Source of the DNA: Mesorhizobium sp.
GTDB lineage: Bacteria > Pseudomonadota > Alphaproteobacteria > Rhizobiales > Rhizobiaceae
NCBI GenBank assembly: GCA_004020365.1
Contig: SAQR01000060.1
Coordinates: forward strand, 1-36,453
DNA length: 36,453 bases
Direction of reading: 5' to 3'
Part shown: positions 20,811-28,755 of the stretch, in pieces
How the letters are laid out: each line of letters opens with the position of its first letter
Position numbering within the stretch: position 1 is the stretch's first letter
The notes under the pieces: model-generated
Databases searched by the model: none
Seen by the model: only the letters and a program-made list of their open reading frames with translations
What the model was told of the DNA's origin: nothing
Made by a program: the position numbers and the translations under genes

Positions 20811-21529
20811 TCATAGCGGCTTGTCGATTGTCCCCAGCAACCGCTCATATTCCCGCTCCGGCTCGCTGTAGGTGCCATCGGCCAACTGGAACAGACCATC
20901 ACGATCCCTGATGACGATCTCACCCCGCGTGGCTCTGATCAGGCCCTGCCCTCAAGCTCCTGGATGGCAACCGTGACACCCGGTCGCCGCACACCGAGCA
21001 TCACGGACATGAATTCGTGGGTGATTGCAAGCCGGTCGCCGCGGGCGCGATCGTGACACATCAGAAGCCAGCGAGCCAAACGTTCGTCCAACTTCGATCG
21101 TGCGTTCACCAGGGCCGTGTAGCTGGTCTGAATATAAAGGGTCTGGACATAGAGAAGCAGAAGGGCTTTCAGCGTAGTGCTCTCAGACAGAGCAGACGAC
21201 AGTGCCGGGGTTCGCAAGCCGCTTCCCGCCAGCTGCATATAGGTGTCATGTGGGGCGCGATCGCCACCTAGGGCCACTAAGGCTCCGGTCATGCCTTCCA
21301 AGCCGATCAGGCCGACCTCGGTATCCCGGCCCTTAGGTATTTTGGCGACGACCGACGCGATGCCCTCTTCTAGGAAATACACGTGTCCGATAACGGACTT
21401 CGCGGACTCAAGCTGGGTCCGCATCGGCAGCGCTACCCGTTCCATGTGGGGTTCAAGCAATGCCAGATCGCTAGGAAAAAGTCGCCGCAGTAAATTATTT
21501 TGGTAGAGCGTGTTGGGCTGGTTAAACAC
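20811..21529 (-). pseudogene. Crp/Fnr-family regulator, frameshifted near the C-terminus
   Basis: From GTG 21529 (GAGGG seven bases upstream) the frame reads MFNQPNTLYQNNLLRRLFPS, contains the beta roll (HVYFLEEGIASVVAK, LGGDRAPHDTYMQL) and HTH (LAITHEFMSVMLGVRRPGVT) and stops early at QELEGRA. With one extra base in the GGG run at 20944-20946 it continues GLIRATRGEIVIRDRDGLFQ to TGA 20811-20813, matching the end of the gene at 12198. It is thus a paralogue of that gene, with the wing disrupted by a single missing base. Confidence 0.85.
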
Positions 21530-21648
21530 GACTCCACCCTCAGTAGGGCAAGAGCTTTCCGATCTCCCAGCCGTTCGCGCCCGTGACAACTTGCGAACGA
21601 TGAAACTACATATGGGGTGCTAACGTCCGAAAGCCAGTCACTTAGGTA

Positions 21649-21903
21649 TTAAGGGGGGGCACCGGGCTTTGTAGCGGCATCCGAGAAAGGAAATCGCAAC
21701 ACCAATGCGTGTTTTTCGTTGCATATCTCAAAGACTGCGCCTGTCAGCACTGGCTTCCCGCTGAGCAGTCCTTCCGCCAGGATCTCCTTGGCGGAGGCCA
21801 TCGCGTTCTCCTCAGCCTGCGCCAAGTCCGCGAATTCCTGCCCCTCGAGGTCCTCCACGAGGTGCCCGTCCTCGCTCCGGATATGGAAAAAATATCTCGG
21901 CAT
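21649..21903 (-). CDS. DUF6894 family small protein, 84 aa
   Basis: Starts MPRYFFHIRSEDGHLVEDLE. The PRYFFHI start, DxxG-type loop and helix of AQAEENAMASAKEILAEGL are all as in the copy at 14784, with the strand pair TGAVFEICNEKHALVLRFPF at the end. A GGAGTGAGC ribosome site precedes ATG 21903. It lies downstream of nothing on its own strand that looks cotranscribed. Function unknown. Confidence 0.8.
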   Translation of the reverse strand: MPRYFFHIRSEDGHLVEDLEGQEFADLAQAEENAMASAKEILAEGLLSGKPVLTGAVFEICNEKHALVLRFPFSDAATKPGAPP

Positions 21904-22035
21904 GCTCACTCCACCTCCATGGCTATCTAGATGCATGGAGGCTCACGGATAGTGTCGGAAACGTACCAACCGGGGGATATATGAACCGGACACTCGACGT
22001 GTCGGACTGCTTGAGCGCCTTCGCAGGCCAGCGGA

Positions 22036-22275
22036 TCAGCTGACGCTGTCGGTGATTTCTGACCTGTCGAACAGCACGCCGAGGCCATGCTCGACGGCAC
22101 AGGCGGCGATCATGTCATCAAGGGCTTTGCCGGACACAGGGCAATTGGGGAGGAATTCCCGTATGGCGGTTTCAGCTCTCGATGTTGAAACCACATCGTG
22201 CCGCCTTTTCCTGGTCTCCATATAGTGGTCGACCAGGGATTTCAGACGCCTTGCCGCAATCTCATCTGCAAACAT
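22036..22275 (-). CDS. Hypothetical protein, 79 aa
   Basis: Starts MFADEIAARRLKSLVDHYME. It has a helical N-terminal part with RKRRHDVVSTSRAETAIREF, then LPNCPVSGKALDDMIAACAV. The motif NCPVSGKALDDMIA resembles a small family of rhizobial stress proteins of unknown role. AGGAG lies nine bases before ATG 22275. No domain can be named. Confidence 0.6.
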   Translation of the reverse strand: MFADEIAARRLKSLVDHYMETRKRRHDVVSTSRAETAIREFLPNCPVSGKALDDMIAACAVEHGLGVLFDRSEITDSVS

Positions 22276-22610
22276 TGTTGTTCACTCCTGTCAGTCAGGT
22301 TCACCCGGCGACAATGGCCCGCCCTGGTACGAGGACGGGCCAATGCGATCGAGTGACCGGTGATCCGAGTGAGGGACCTGGATCGCTAAAGTAAGCTTGA
22401 GCCGGATTATTCGTTCCAAGGCGGCTACGGCTTGGTAATTCCCGTACATTAATTCCTATGCTGAGGTCTGAGGCGGCAAAGCTTGCGTGAGCTGCACCAA
22501 GCCCTTCTTTTGGCGCACGCCGAATCTCGCCGCCGGCCAGGCGGCGCAGGAAGCCGGCGCCTTCCGGCACCGCCGCGGATGATTGGAGAGCGCCACGTGC
22601 AGCGTGCCTA
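22276..22610. other. Gap with no supported gene
   Basis: No frame with ribosome site and coding composition. Nothing recognised. Confidence 0.4.
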
Positions 22611-22784
22611 CTACCAGCTCTTCATCTTCCAATCCCTCTTCGGTTGCGGTGCCGATGCCCCAGCAAGAGCGGTTTCAATTCTCAGTCGTTGTTCCCGGAG
22701 CCGAGCCGTCTTTGCATTTCGTGCCGCGCGCTCGACCTCGATCAATTCCCGCGCAGCATCCGACGTGCGCTCCTTTTGCCGCAT
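22611..22784 (-). CDS. Small basic protein with RLREQRL motif, 57 aa
   Basis: Starts MRQKERTSDAARELIEVERA. It is one long charged helix (ARNAKTARLREQRLRIET) with a short tail ending PKRDWKMKSW. GGGGAG precedes ATG 22784. A related but altered sequence lies at 11419-11550. The composition suggests a nucleic-acid- or protein-binding peptide; no family is known to me. Confidence 0.6.
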   Translation of the reverse strand: MRQKERTSDAARELIEVERAARNAKTARLREQRLRIETALAGASAPQPKRDWKMKSW

Positions 22785-22927
22785 TGTTCTCCCCGATCCA
22801 ACAGCACAGCGCTTGTTGCCGCACTGAAATTGTCGCCAAATCAGGTTCCAACAGCACAGCACAAAAATTGCCACATTCTTCGGCACGGCGGGCTGCATCG
22901 GCTCCCCAAAGCGCACGCCGCTCCTCT

Positions 22928-22953
22928 GGAACGCTTCGACCACTTTGCCCGTT
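22928..22953 (+). promoter_or_regulatory. EcfG-type promoter for the secreted protein at 22981
   Basis: GGAAC (22928-22932), 17 bases, CGTT (22950-22953), 27 bases before ATG 22981. Confidence 0.6.
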
Positions 22954-22980
22954 GTTTAATGCACCTGCAGGAGGCTGGGC

Positions 22981-23379
22981 ATGAAAACACTCTCCCACCG
23001 ATTATTGCTGCCGGCTGTGATTACATGGCTGCTCTTTACCGTTCAGACATTTGCTCAGACTGGGCAGCAAGACGATCTACCCGGGCAAGGCGCATCGCCG
23101 ACGACGGAAGATTCTCAGGACCCGCAAGATGTCGGCGTTGACGTTTCGCTCGGTAGGCAAGAGGTGAAACAGAAAATCGCAGCCAAGCTCGGAATCTCTG
23201 AGACTGAGGTGCCTCTGGCTGTGCATGTTCCCATCGAGCTCGCTGAGCGGGTCTGCGAAAAAGAGGTGTTCGATGCGCGCTCGAACACGAACCGAAGCTG
23301 CACCGCGACCAAATACATCCCCGAAATTGCCGAGGCCGCGCGAAATCATCCGCAGACCTCCGCGGTCCCGGAGCAATAG
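22981..23379 (+). CDS. Secreted hypothetical protein, 132 aa
   Basis: Starts MKTLSHRLLLPAVITWLLFT followed by VQTFAQ, a signal peptide cleaved near residue 26. The mature part is polar and acidic (TTEDSQDPQDVGVDVSLGRQ) and then has a short folded region (VPLAVHVPIELAERVCEKEV) with two cysteines. AGGAGG lies seven bases before the ATG, and a good EcfG-type promoter lies upstream, so a periplasmic stress protein is likely. I do not recognise a family. Confidence 0.7.
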   Translation: MKTLSHRLLLPAVITWLLFTVQTFAQTGQQDDLPGQGASPTTEDSQDPQDVGVDVSLGRQEVKQKIAAKLGISETEVPLAVHVPIELAERVCEKEVFDARSNTNRSCTATKYIPEIAEAARNHPQTSAVPEQ

Positions 23380-23469
23380 GGTCCTAGCAGGTGAAGGGGC
23401 CGCCATTCCCCCTGCGGCTGGGTCGCGACAGCTCGCCCTTAAGCGCAAATAGAGCGGCGCCCCTGCACG

Positions 23470-23979
23470 TCACCGTTTCGCGGTGTCAGAATCCCGCTCG
23501 TCGCGTCTGAGGAACTCGGTGGTGACCGTGCCGAGTTTGCTTTCCAGCCAGTCGGCCATCGCCTCTTCTTCCCGCAGGTTTGCTTTGCACGCGCTTTCGG
23601 TCTCGGAATCGCCGACCTCGCCGGCTGCGGCAATGAGCATTTTATAGCTGGCGATTTCCATATGCTCGAACGTGTAGCTGGCTAGCGATCCTTTCATCAC
23701 CTCGTCGCCTGCAAAAATGCCGCTGATGTTCTGTCCGAAGGCGATTAGCTTACCGCCGGCATCCTTCAGCGTCGAAGATCCGTCGCCAATCCGGTCGAGG
23801 CATTGTTCGAGACGCTTCGCCTGTTGCCTCGTTTCTTCGAGATGCGTGTTCATCCGGTCGCGAATCTCGGGATAGTTTTCGAGACGCTCGATTTGGCCGC
23901 TCAAAATGGTCTCGGCCTGTTCTTCCATGGCGTGAGCGTCGCGCAGCCACTGCACCAGACGTTCCTTGGGCTCTGTCAT
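23470..23979 (-). CDS. DUF892 ferritin-like protein, copy 2
   Basis: A 169-residue protein differing from copy 1 at four positions that I can see (Gly-Glu-Gly to Gly-Asp-Gly, Ile/Val, Asn/Ser and Ala/Glu in the tail). All helical, with the same Glu/His-rich helices. Both copies keep an intact frame and an intact EcfG-type promoter, so both are probably expressed. Most base differences are silent, which argues for retained function rather than decay. Confidence 0.9.
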   Translation of the reverse strand: MTEPKERLVQWLRDAHAMEEQAETILSGQIERLENYPEIRDRMNTHLEETRQQAKRLEQCLDRIGDGSSTLKDAGGKLIAFGQNISGIFAGDEVMKGSLASYTFEHMEIASYKMLIAAAGEVGDSETESACKANLREEEAMADWLESKLGTVTTEFLRRDERDSDTAKR

Positions 23980-24018
23980 GTCGGTCTCCGTTGGTCAGCA
24001 AAGTTTTACTGCCATCGC

Positions 24019-24043
24019 AACGTCGCCACAGACCGTTAGTTCC
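24019..24043 (-). promoter_or_regulatory. EcfG-type promoter of DUF892 copy 2
   Basis: Identical to that of copy 1: GGAAC (24043-24039), 16 bases, CGTT (24022-24019). Confidence 0.75.
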
Positions 24044-24184
24044 GATCGCCCGCCAAGTGCAGTCGATACTCGTGGCCCGTGCTCTCTCCCAAGACGCGCG
24101 GGATTTTGCATTGTCAATCGGATACTCCGGATATCGCCGCGGATATCTCGCCTGAACGGCTATGCTAGCGCAGCAGATCTGCGA

Positions 24185-24797
24185 CTATCCCAGGTCGAGG
24201 GCCTCTTCAGAGTGGATGTAGCAATTCGTTGTCGCACGGCGGTAGAGTTCGTCAACGCTAAGCGAACTGCCCTCAACGAGCTCCTTAAAGCCCTCCATTT
24301 CCAGTCGCTCCGCTGTCTCAAGTAGCGCAAGCTGCTCGCGCACAATCTGGATGGAAGATTTCATCGGGCCATTCAGTTCGACACTCGTCTGCATACGCCG
24401 CTCATGCACCAGGAGAACCGCGTCCGTGGTGAGGAAGCGGAAACGGCTTCGGGAAAGCCGCGAAGATAGTCACCCCCGCCGAATACACTTTCGTCTTGCC
24501 GACGCAGTAGGCATTGCGGCCTGAATGCTGCCGAAACAGCCGAATTTCGAGGGCAATCCGCCGGGCCGCATCGGCATCCCCGCCGTTGGTGTTGAGCTCC
24601 ATGATGAGGTCGTCGCCGCTCTGGCGTACGGCTTCCAGGCGACCAAGAAAGAAGACGACAGTGCCGTCGTCGATCAGCCCGTTGACCGAGATGTTAGGCT
24701 CGAACAGGAGTTGCCGCAGGCTTGGCGCCTGGCCCGCCGGCGCCGGCGGGCCAGGCGCGCCACCGTCGTTCGGAGGCGCGTTCTCTCTATTGTTCAT
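24185..24797 (-). pseudogene. ClpP/crotonase-type serine protease, frameshifted
   Basis: The first frame, from ATG 24797, has a Pro-rich N-terminus, then ISVNGLIDDGTVVFFLGRLE, NTNGGDADAARRIALEIRLF and KVYSAGVTIFAAFPKPF, with Ser106 in YSAG as the likely nucleophile. At about 24432-24444 one extra base shifts the frame; the other frame continues FRFLTTDAVLLVHERRMQTS and ends LYRRATTNCYIHSEEALDLG, giving the His and the C-terminal helices of the ClpP fold. Intact length would be about 203 residues, as in ClpP-like proteases. Cytoplasmic proteolysis is the likely role; the frameshift could be a sequencing error. Confidence 0.8.
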
Positions 24798-24832
24798 GAC
24801 GTGCTCATTGATTCCGTCGAAGCGCCGATTAC

Positions 24833-25357
24833 CTAGGCAGCTTCCTGCATCGCTCTCTCGTTGACGCTGGTCTCTCCAAGCTGCGTCAGCGCTTCGTCAG
24901 TCGCCTTTTCCTCTTCGAGCGTCTCCTCGAGCAGCGGCACGGCATCCTTTAGGCCGAGCAGTCCGGCCCAGGTGATCAGGGTGCCGTAGCGGGCGATCTC
25001 ATAGTGTTCAACCTCTTGCGCCGCCGCCACAAGACCAGCGTCCAGAGCCGGAGCTTCCTTGAATTCCTCAAGTATCTCCTGCCCTTCCTCAATGATGCCG
25101 TCGATGGCGGGACATGTCTTTCCCTGTGGCCGTTTGCCGAAAATCTCGAAGACCTGCTGCAGCCGTTCGATCTGAGCCTCCGTCTCGTCGCGGTGCTTTT
25201 CGAATGCGGCGGTCAGTTCGTCGGATTCGGCACCCTTGGCCATCTTCTTGAGCGCATTCAGGATTTTGCGCTCAGCGTAGTAGACGTCCTTCAGTCCGTC
25301 GTGGAAAAGATCTTCGAGGCCCTTGGCCTTGCTCTGCGATTCGTTTTTCGTAGCCAT
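24833..25357 (-). CDS. DUF892 ferritin-like protein (YciE/YciF family), copy 3
   Basis: A 174-residue protein starting MATKNESQSKAKGLEDLFHD. The family signature LKDVYYAERKILNALKKMAK is seen at the start, followed by the four-helix bundle (FEKHRDETEAQIERLQQVFE, EHYEIARYGTLITWAGLLGL). This is the canonical YciE-type member, clearly more distant from the two near-identical copies. GGAG lies before ATG 25357 and a near-EcfG promoter is upstream. It presumably shares the stress-induced role. Confidence 0.9.
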   Translation of the reverse strand: MATKNESQSKAKGLEDLFHDGLKDVYYAERKILNALKKMAKGAESDELTAAFEKHRDETEAQIERLQQVFEIFGKRPQGKTCPAIDGIIEEGQEILEEFKEAPALDAGLVAAAQEVEHYEIARYGTLITWAGLLGLKDAVPLLEETLEEEKATDEALTQLGETSVNERAMQEAA

Positions 25358-25406
25358 GGTCGTCTCCGAGTGTGAGAAACGCGTGTCTGGTGGCACGCGC
25401 AGCTTT

Positions 25407-25431
25407 AACCAAAGTGGATGCTGTTTGTTCC
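25407..25431 (-). promoter_or_regulatory. EcfG-like promoter of DUF892 copy 3
   Basis: Minus strand GGAAC (25431-25427), 16 bases, GGTT (25410-25407); one mismatch in the -10. Confidence 0.5.
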
Positions 25432-25510
25432 TTTGGGCCCGATCGAATCCACGATCATCACATAGATCCGGTTTGGTTCGATCCCCGTCTTCCGAAGCGG
25501 CGAGGCCGGA

Positions 25511-25790
25511 TCAGTTTTGTTTCGTGATCGCCCCATTATCCGCCACTGTGTCCCGCCTGCTTTCGAGAATTCGTTCGATCACTTCGGCGTCCGCTTCGTA
25601 TTCTCTCGACCGCTCCTGGAGCTTTGCCGCCATGTCAACGCGGGCCAATTCACTTTCCCGGGCCGCCATTCGCCGGGTGAATGCCGCCCGCTTGCTGATG
25701 CGCGCGCAGCAAGCTCCACAATATCTGGTCAGTCTCGGCCGACTGGGCCTCGAACATCGCGTCCGACGTGAAGGCATGCCCAGTGTGGCA
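25511..25790 (-). pseudogene. CheB-like methylesterase, C-terminal tail fragment (inverted)
   Basis: From 25790 the minus strand reads CHTGHAFTSDAMFEAQSAET, then DQILWSLLRAHQQ, and after a frameshift near 25695 RAAFTRRMAARES and YEADAEVIERILES to a stop at 25511. This is the tail of the rhizobial CheB-type proteins that follows their zinc-ribbon CPEC segment. It is on the opposite strand from the core fragment at 25850-26186. Confidence 0.65.
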
Positions 25791-25849
25791 TCGAGGCGGC
25801 AGTCGCAGCTCAGGAGCACTCCGCTATGTGCTGCACGACGAGTCATATG

Positions 25850-26186
25850 CTGCTCCGGCTTCCGGGCGATCAAGGCCGTCGGCGGAGTAACAGTGATCCA
25901 GGACCCGCAAGACGCGGCCGTACCAGACATGGTTCGGAGCGCCAGCGCCATGTCGAAATCGACCACTGCGTGCCGATCGTCGGAATGGGCAATCTGTTGG
26001 CCCGGTTGGCCTCCGAGCCCGCCGGCGAGACGCTTCCTGTTCCACCGGGAGTCCGGCTGGAGGTCGAATGAAGATCGTCTCGGCGAACTTTCGTCGTTTG
26101 TATGTCCGGAATGCTACGGTCCTCTATGGGAGATCGAGGACGGCGACATGCTTCGCTATCGCACCGGAGACAAACGGAGCGTCTAA
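25850..26186 (+). pseudogene. CheB-like methylesterase, core fragment
   Basis: Three frames together give FRAIKAVGGVTVIQDPQDAA, VEIDHCVPIVGMGNLLARLA and DRLGELSSFVCPECYGPLWE with IEDGDMLRYR. These are the C-terminal part of the CheB methylesterase domain and its zinc-ribbon extension. At least two frameshifts and the missing N-terminal half show it is dead. Its C-terminal tail lies inverted at 25511-25790. The stop TAA ends one base before the next gene. Confidence 0.7.
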
Positions 26187-26585
26187 ATGGCTCGATCGAT
26201 ACACGAGGTTTTTCAAGACCATTTGAGGCTGCGTGTGATGGGTGAACTGGAGGAGGACCTTAGGCGCAACTATGCTAGTGACGTAGTCCTCTTGACCGCG
26301 AATTCTAATCTCGTCGGTCACGACGCTATCCGCCTCTCAGCCAAACGTCTTCATGAGCAGTTGCCTGAGGCTAAATTCGAATTCTTGGCAAAGCAGGTTC
26401 GGGGTCCCTACGCCATTCTGATCTGGTCCGCTACTTCGCGCAGTTTGAACGCTACCGACGGTGCAGACAGCTTCATCATCCGCAACAGCAAGATTGTGTT
26501 CCAATCCATTCACTACAGGTTGGAAGCGGTGGCTGGGCACGTGAATCAAAGGCACGCGACGATCAAGGGGAGTGACGCCCAATAG
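26187..26585 (+). CDS. SnoaL/NTF2-like protein, 132 aa
   Basis: Starts MARSIHEVFQDHLRLRVMGE. The layout is that of the SnoaL-like fold: a helix ending DLRRNYASDVVLLTA, then GHDAIRLSAKRLHEQLPEAK and a curved sheet (AILIWSATSRSLNATDGADS, FIIRNSKIVFQSIHYRLE). Such proteins bind small hydrophobic ligands or act as isomerases; the substrate is unknown. GGAG lies seven bases before the ATG. The last 23 bases overlap the convergent SDR gene. Confidence 0.75.
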   Translation: MARSIHEVFQDHLRLRVMGELEEDLRRNYASDVVLLTANSNLVGHDAIRLSAKRLHEQLPEAKFEFLAKQVRGPYAILIWSATSRSLNATDGADSFIIRNSKIVFQSIHYRLEAVAGHVNQRHATIKGSDAQ

Positions 26586-27477
26586 CCTTCGTCCAGTACT
26601 GGCGCCAGCGGCCGGCAACTTCGTGAGGGGACACACTTGCCATCAAGTTGCCATCGTGCGGTTGCTCGGCGTTTTCCTGAAACTGGAGACGTGGCCCCAC
26701 AACAGCGACTATCCATTCCACCAGTGATGGCGCAACCCGGCAGCCAAATTCCAACACGAATGCAAAGCCGCCAACCCTGATCTCGCGTCGAGGATGGCTC
26801 GCTGCGCCGACAATTGCAGAGGCGGCTCGCTCGGCCGAGTAAACGGGGATTATGGATCGCGCCTTGCGGCCGAACACATTTGCCGCTTTCTGGTAGATAG
26901 GGGTATCTATGGCCGCAGGAAGGATAGCACACACATGAATGCCTGGCGTGGTGCGCAACTCCTGCCGGATGGACGCTGTGAGCCCGCGTATGGAAAACTT
27001 GCTCGCGACATATACACTGACATGAGGCTCTGGAGCGACACCGAGCATGGAACTGACGTTGATCAGCACTCCACGGTCTCCTTGCGAGCGGAATTGCTTG
27101 AGGGCGACCTGAGATCCGTTGATGTAACCAAACACATTCGTGTCGACCAGGCGGTGGAACAGCGGAGGCGGAACTTCCTCGAAGCGCCCGAAAATCAGCA
27201 CTGCGGCGCAATTCACCCAGACGTCAATCCCGCCGAAATGCGATACCGCAAAACCACGGATTTCCTCCACCGCGCTGTAGTCTGCCATATCGGCGGGAAA
27301 GGTCAGTGCCTCACCGCCTGAGTCGACGCATTCCTTGGCGATGTTGTCGAGCGCGTCGTCGTTTCTAGAAACCAGTACCAGCCGCGCCCCTTTTCGCGAG
27401 AACCCAAGAGCAGCCGCTCTGCCGATGCCGCTCGAAGCGCCGGTGACCACGACAACGCGTCCCCGCAGGTCGGCCAT
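26563..27477 (-). CDS. Short-chain dehydrogenase/reductase (SDR family)
   Basis: A 304-residue protein. NAD(P) is bound by TGASSGIG (12-19); Asn89 in VNCAAV is the NAG-type motif; Ser142/143, Tyr156 and Lys160 (YVASK) form the catalytic site. The C-terminal extension (residues 240-304) is longer than in the smallest SDRs and includes hydrophobic segments. The substrate cannot be deduced. GAGG lies seven bases before ATG 27477, and the gene follows DUF2231 by 13 bases, so they form an operon under the EcfG-type promoter at 28008. Confidence 0.9.
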   Translation of the reverse strand: MADLRGRVVVVTGASSGIGRAAALGFSRKGARLVLVSRNDDALDNIAKECVDSGGEALTFPADMADYSAVEEIRGFAVSHFGGIDVWVNCAAVLIFGRFEEVPPPLFHRLVDTNVFGYINGSQVALKQFRSQGDRGVLINVSSMLGVAPEPHVSVYVASKFSIRGLTASIRQELRTTPGIHVCAILPAAIDTPIYQKAANVFGRKARSIIPVYSAERAASAIVGAASHPRREIRVGGFAFVLEFGCRVAPSLVEWIVAVVGPRLQFQENAEQPHDGNLMASVSPHEVAGRWRQYWTKAIGRHSP

Positions 27478-27490
27478 GCCAAGACCTCAA

Positions 27491-28000
27491 TCAAGATCGT
27501 CCCGCACGAGAACCGGTGTCCTCACCCTCCTCAGGATGTACCCCTACCCTGTGCTCGTAGACGAGCGTTCCGCCCTTCCAGCCAGTGTAAACAAGAAGCA
27601 GGACAACAAGCGTTGACAGGGCCAATCCCCAAGGCAGAGTCCCCTCGACTGCGCCTGCACTGAGCCGCAAAACGAAGTTGGCCAAGGCGAGTACCACTGC
27701 GATGACATTGCCTATCATGTGGTGCCACGCGGCGCCGAAAGAGCGTACGACTGCATTTCCAAGAAAATCGGCAAAGCCGGCCAGCGCCGCTGCGGCGCTC
27801 ATAAGCAAGGCAAACCCGAGCAGCCAAAAAGAAGCCTCGGCCCAGAAAGCATTCCTGGTCGACCAAAACACCAAGTCTGAGAGGAACACCGACACAAGCA
27901 ATGCGATCGGAAAAGGAATCAACATGGGATGGATGGGATGACCACCGATTTTCGCAGTGGTGGCGACGCCTAGCAGACGATTGGCTCGATCGTGAGGCAT
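27491..28000 (-). CDS. DUF2231 membrane protein
   Basis: A 169-residue protein. TTAKIGGHPIHPMLIPFPIA is the family hallmark, followed by four membrane helices (about 32-52, 58-80, 92-112 and 120-140) and an acidic C-terminal tail. DUF2231 proteins are inner-membrane proteins of unknown function, often redox-linked. The -10 of the upstream promoter ends seven bases before ATG 28000, so the message would be nearly leaderless or a downstream start would be used. It leads the operon with the SDR gene. Confidence 0.85.
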   Translation of the reverse strand: MPHDRANRLLGVATTAKIGGHPIHPMLIPFPIALLVSVFLSDLVFWSTRNAFWAEASFWLLGFALLMSAAAALAGFADFLGNAVVRSFGAAWHHMIGNVIAVVLALANFVLRLSAGAVEGTLPWGLALSTLVVLLLVYTGWKGGTLVYEHRVGVHPEEGEDTGSRAGRS

Positions 28001-28007
28001 GTCATAG

Positions 28008-28033
28008 AACGCTGAAAAGCCTGATTAAGTTCC
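28008..28033 (-). promoter_or_regulatory. EcfG-type promoter of the DUF2231-SDR operon
   Basis: Minus strand GGAAC (28033-28029), 17 bases, CGTT (28011-28008). Confidence 0.6.
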
Positions 28034-28241
28034 AAAAACCCGAGCCGGTAATCACTGTCAAGCATCTCCACTCGCGGCGCCCAGTGACGGCTGGCGATGG
28101 GATTCCAAAATATTGTTGATAGCAGCGATCACACTATATGGCGGCAGACAACAGGGCCTGAAGGCGAGGGATTGACGCAGCGCGCAAGCGGCCATTTCGC
28201 TGCAAGCCGGCGAAATGTGCACCGCCCCGGTGTTCCGTGCA

Positions 28242-28313
28242 GAAAGAAAGCCCGCGCCCTTCGGGAAAAAAGGACGCGGGCCCACCGGGAGTCATCCATG
28301 TCGCAGCTGCACG
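28242..28313 (-). ncRNA. Candidate stress-regulated small RNA, copy 5 (sRNA-5)
   Basis: Starts at CGTGCAGC (28313-28306), five bases after the -10 of the promoter at 28319-28343. A short GCAGCTGC palindrome replaces the first hairpin of the other copies. The terminal stem GCCCGCG/CGCGGGC (28250-28256 with 28275-28281), with a loop of TTTTTTCCCG, is followed by TTTCTTTC. About 72 bases long, shorter than copies 1 and 4. Confidence 0.6.
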
Positions 28314-28318
28314 AATCA

Positions 28319-28343
28319 AACTTTCAGCCCGCGCCGAAGTTCC
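28319..28343 (-). promoter_or_regulatory. EcfG-like promoter of sRNA-5
   Basis: Minus strand GGAAC (28343-28339), 16 bases, AGTT (28322-28319), one mismatch. Confidence 0.6.
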
Positions 28344-28399
28344 ACACGGAAACAAAAAAGGCCCGCCGCGCCTTCAGCCGCGCCGCTCCAGCGCGCCAA

Positions 28400-28498
28400 A
28401 CAAAAATAGGGGACCCGCGCCCCGAGGGGATGGGAAGGACGCGGGCTGATCGGAAGCGGTGCAGTCCGATCTTTCAGCACTAGGGCAAGTGCTGCACG
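28400..28498 (-). ncRNA. Candidate stress-regulated small RNA, copy 4 (sRNA-4)
   Basis: Closest relative of sRNA-1. Starts at CGTGCAGC (28498-28491). Stems: CAGCAC/GTGCTG (28475-28480 with 28489-28494), GATCGGA/TCCGATC (28448-28454 with 28465-28471) and CCCGCG/CGCGGG (28414-28419 with 28440-28445, loop with TTCCCATCCCC). TTTTT lies at 28406-28402. Stems are kept while the loops differ from sRNA-1, as expected of structural RNA. It is in tandem with sRNA-5 downstream. Confidence 0.7.
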
Positions 28499-28503
28499 AC
28501 CCG

Positions 28504-28529
28504 AACGCCTTTGGCTCGGCCAGGGTTCC
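28504..28529 (-). promoter_or_regulatory. EcfG-type promoter of sRNA-4
   Basis: Minus strand GGAAC (28529-28525), 17 bases, CGTT (28507-28504). Confidence 0.7.
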
Positions 28530-28609
28530 GGAAGGAAGACAAGACCGCCTGCTGACGAGCCACTCCTAACGGTCGTCTCGAAGCGCAACGAAGTTCTACT
28601 CGTCCGTCC

Positions 28610-28680
28610 TCCCGCCGTATAATTTGCAACAATCCGAGACGCGAGCGCTTCAGGTCGTTTCTCAGATTGAGCCTCGGTCA
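28610..28680 (-). pseudogene. Remnant of the left-edge small gene (1-151)
   Basis: Minus-strand translation contains EAQSEKRPEALASRIVANYT, close to the left-edge protein's QSEQQRETLASRIIANYM. No N-terminal half or start codon is nearby. Confidence 0.55.
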
Positions 28681-28707
28681 CCCCCAGCGGGCTTGGCGTG
28701 CTGTTCA

Positions 28708-28732
28708 GGAACAACAACGCCCAAGCCAAGTT
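28708..28732 (+). promoter_or_regulatory. EcfG-like promoter for the 54-aa gene
   Basis: GGAAC (28708-28712), 16 bases, AGTT (28729-28732); one mismatch in the -10. Confidence 0.45.
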
Positions 28733-28755
28733 TGGTGGTCCAGGAGGTTACGACA

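Larger units (their letters stand above)
23467..24044. repeat. Duplicated 578-bp segment, copy 2
   Basis: Same length as 3023-3600 with about 15 substitutions. Contains DUF892 copy 2 and its promoter. Confidence 0.9.

Noticed and set aside
25828-25845. GCTGCACG 8-mer inside the CheB remnant
   Set aside because: No promoter or hairpins at the required spacing; it is a chance match.
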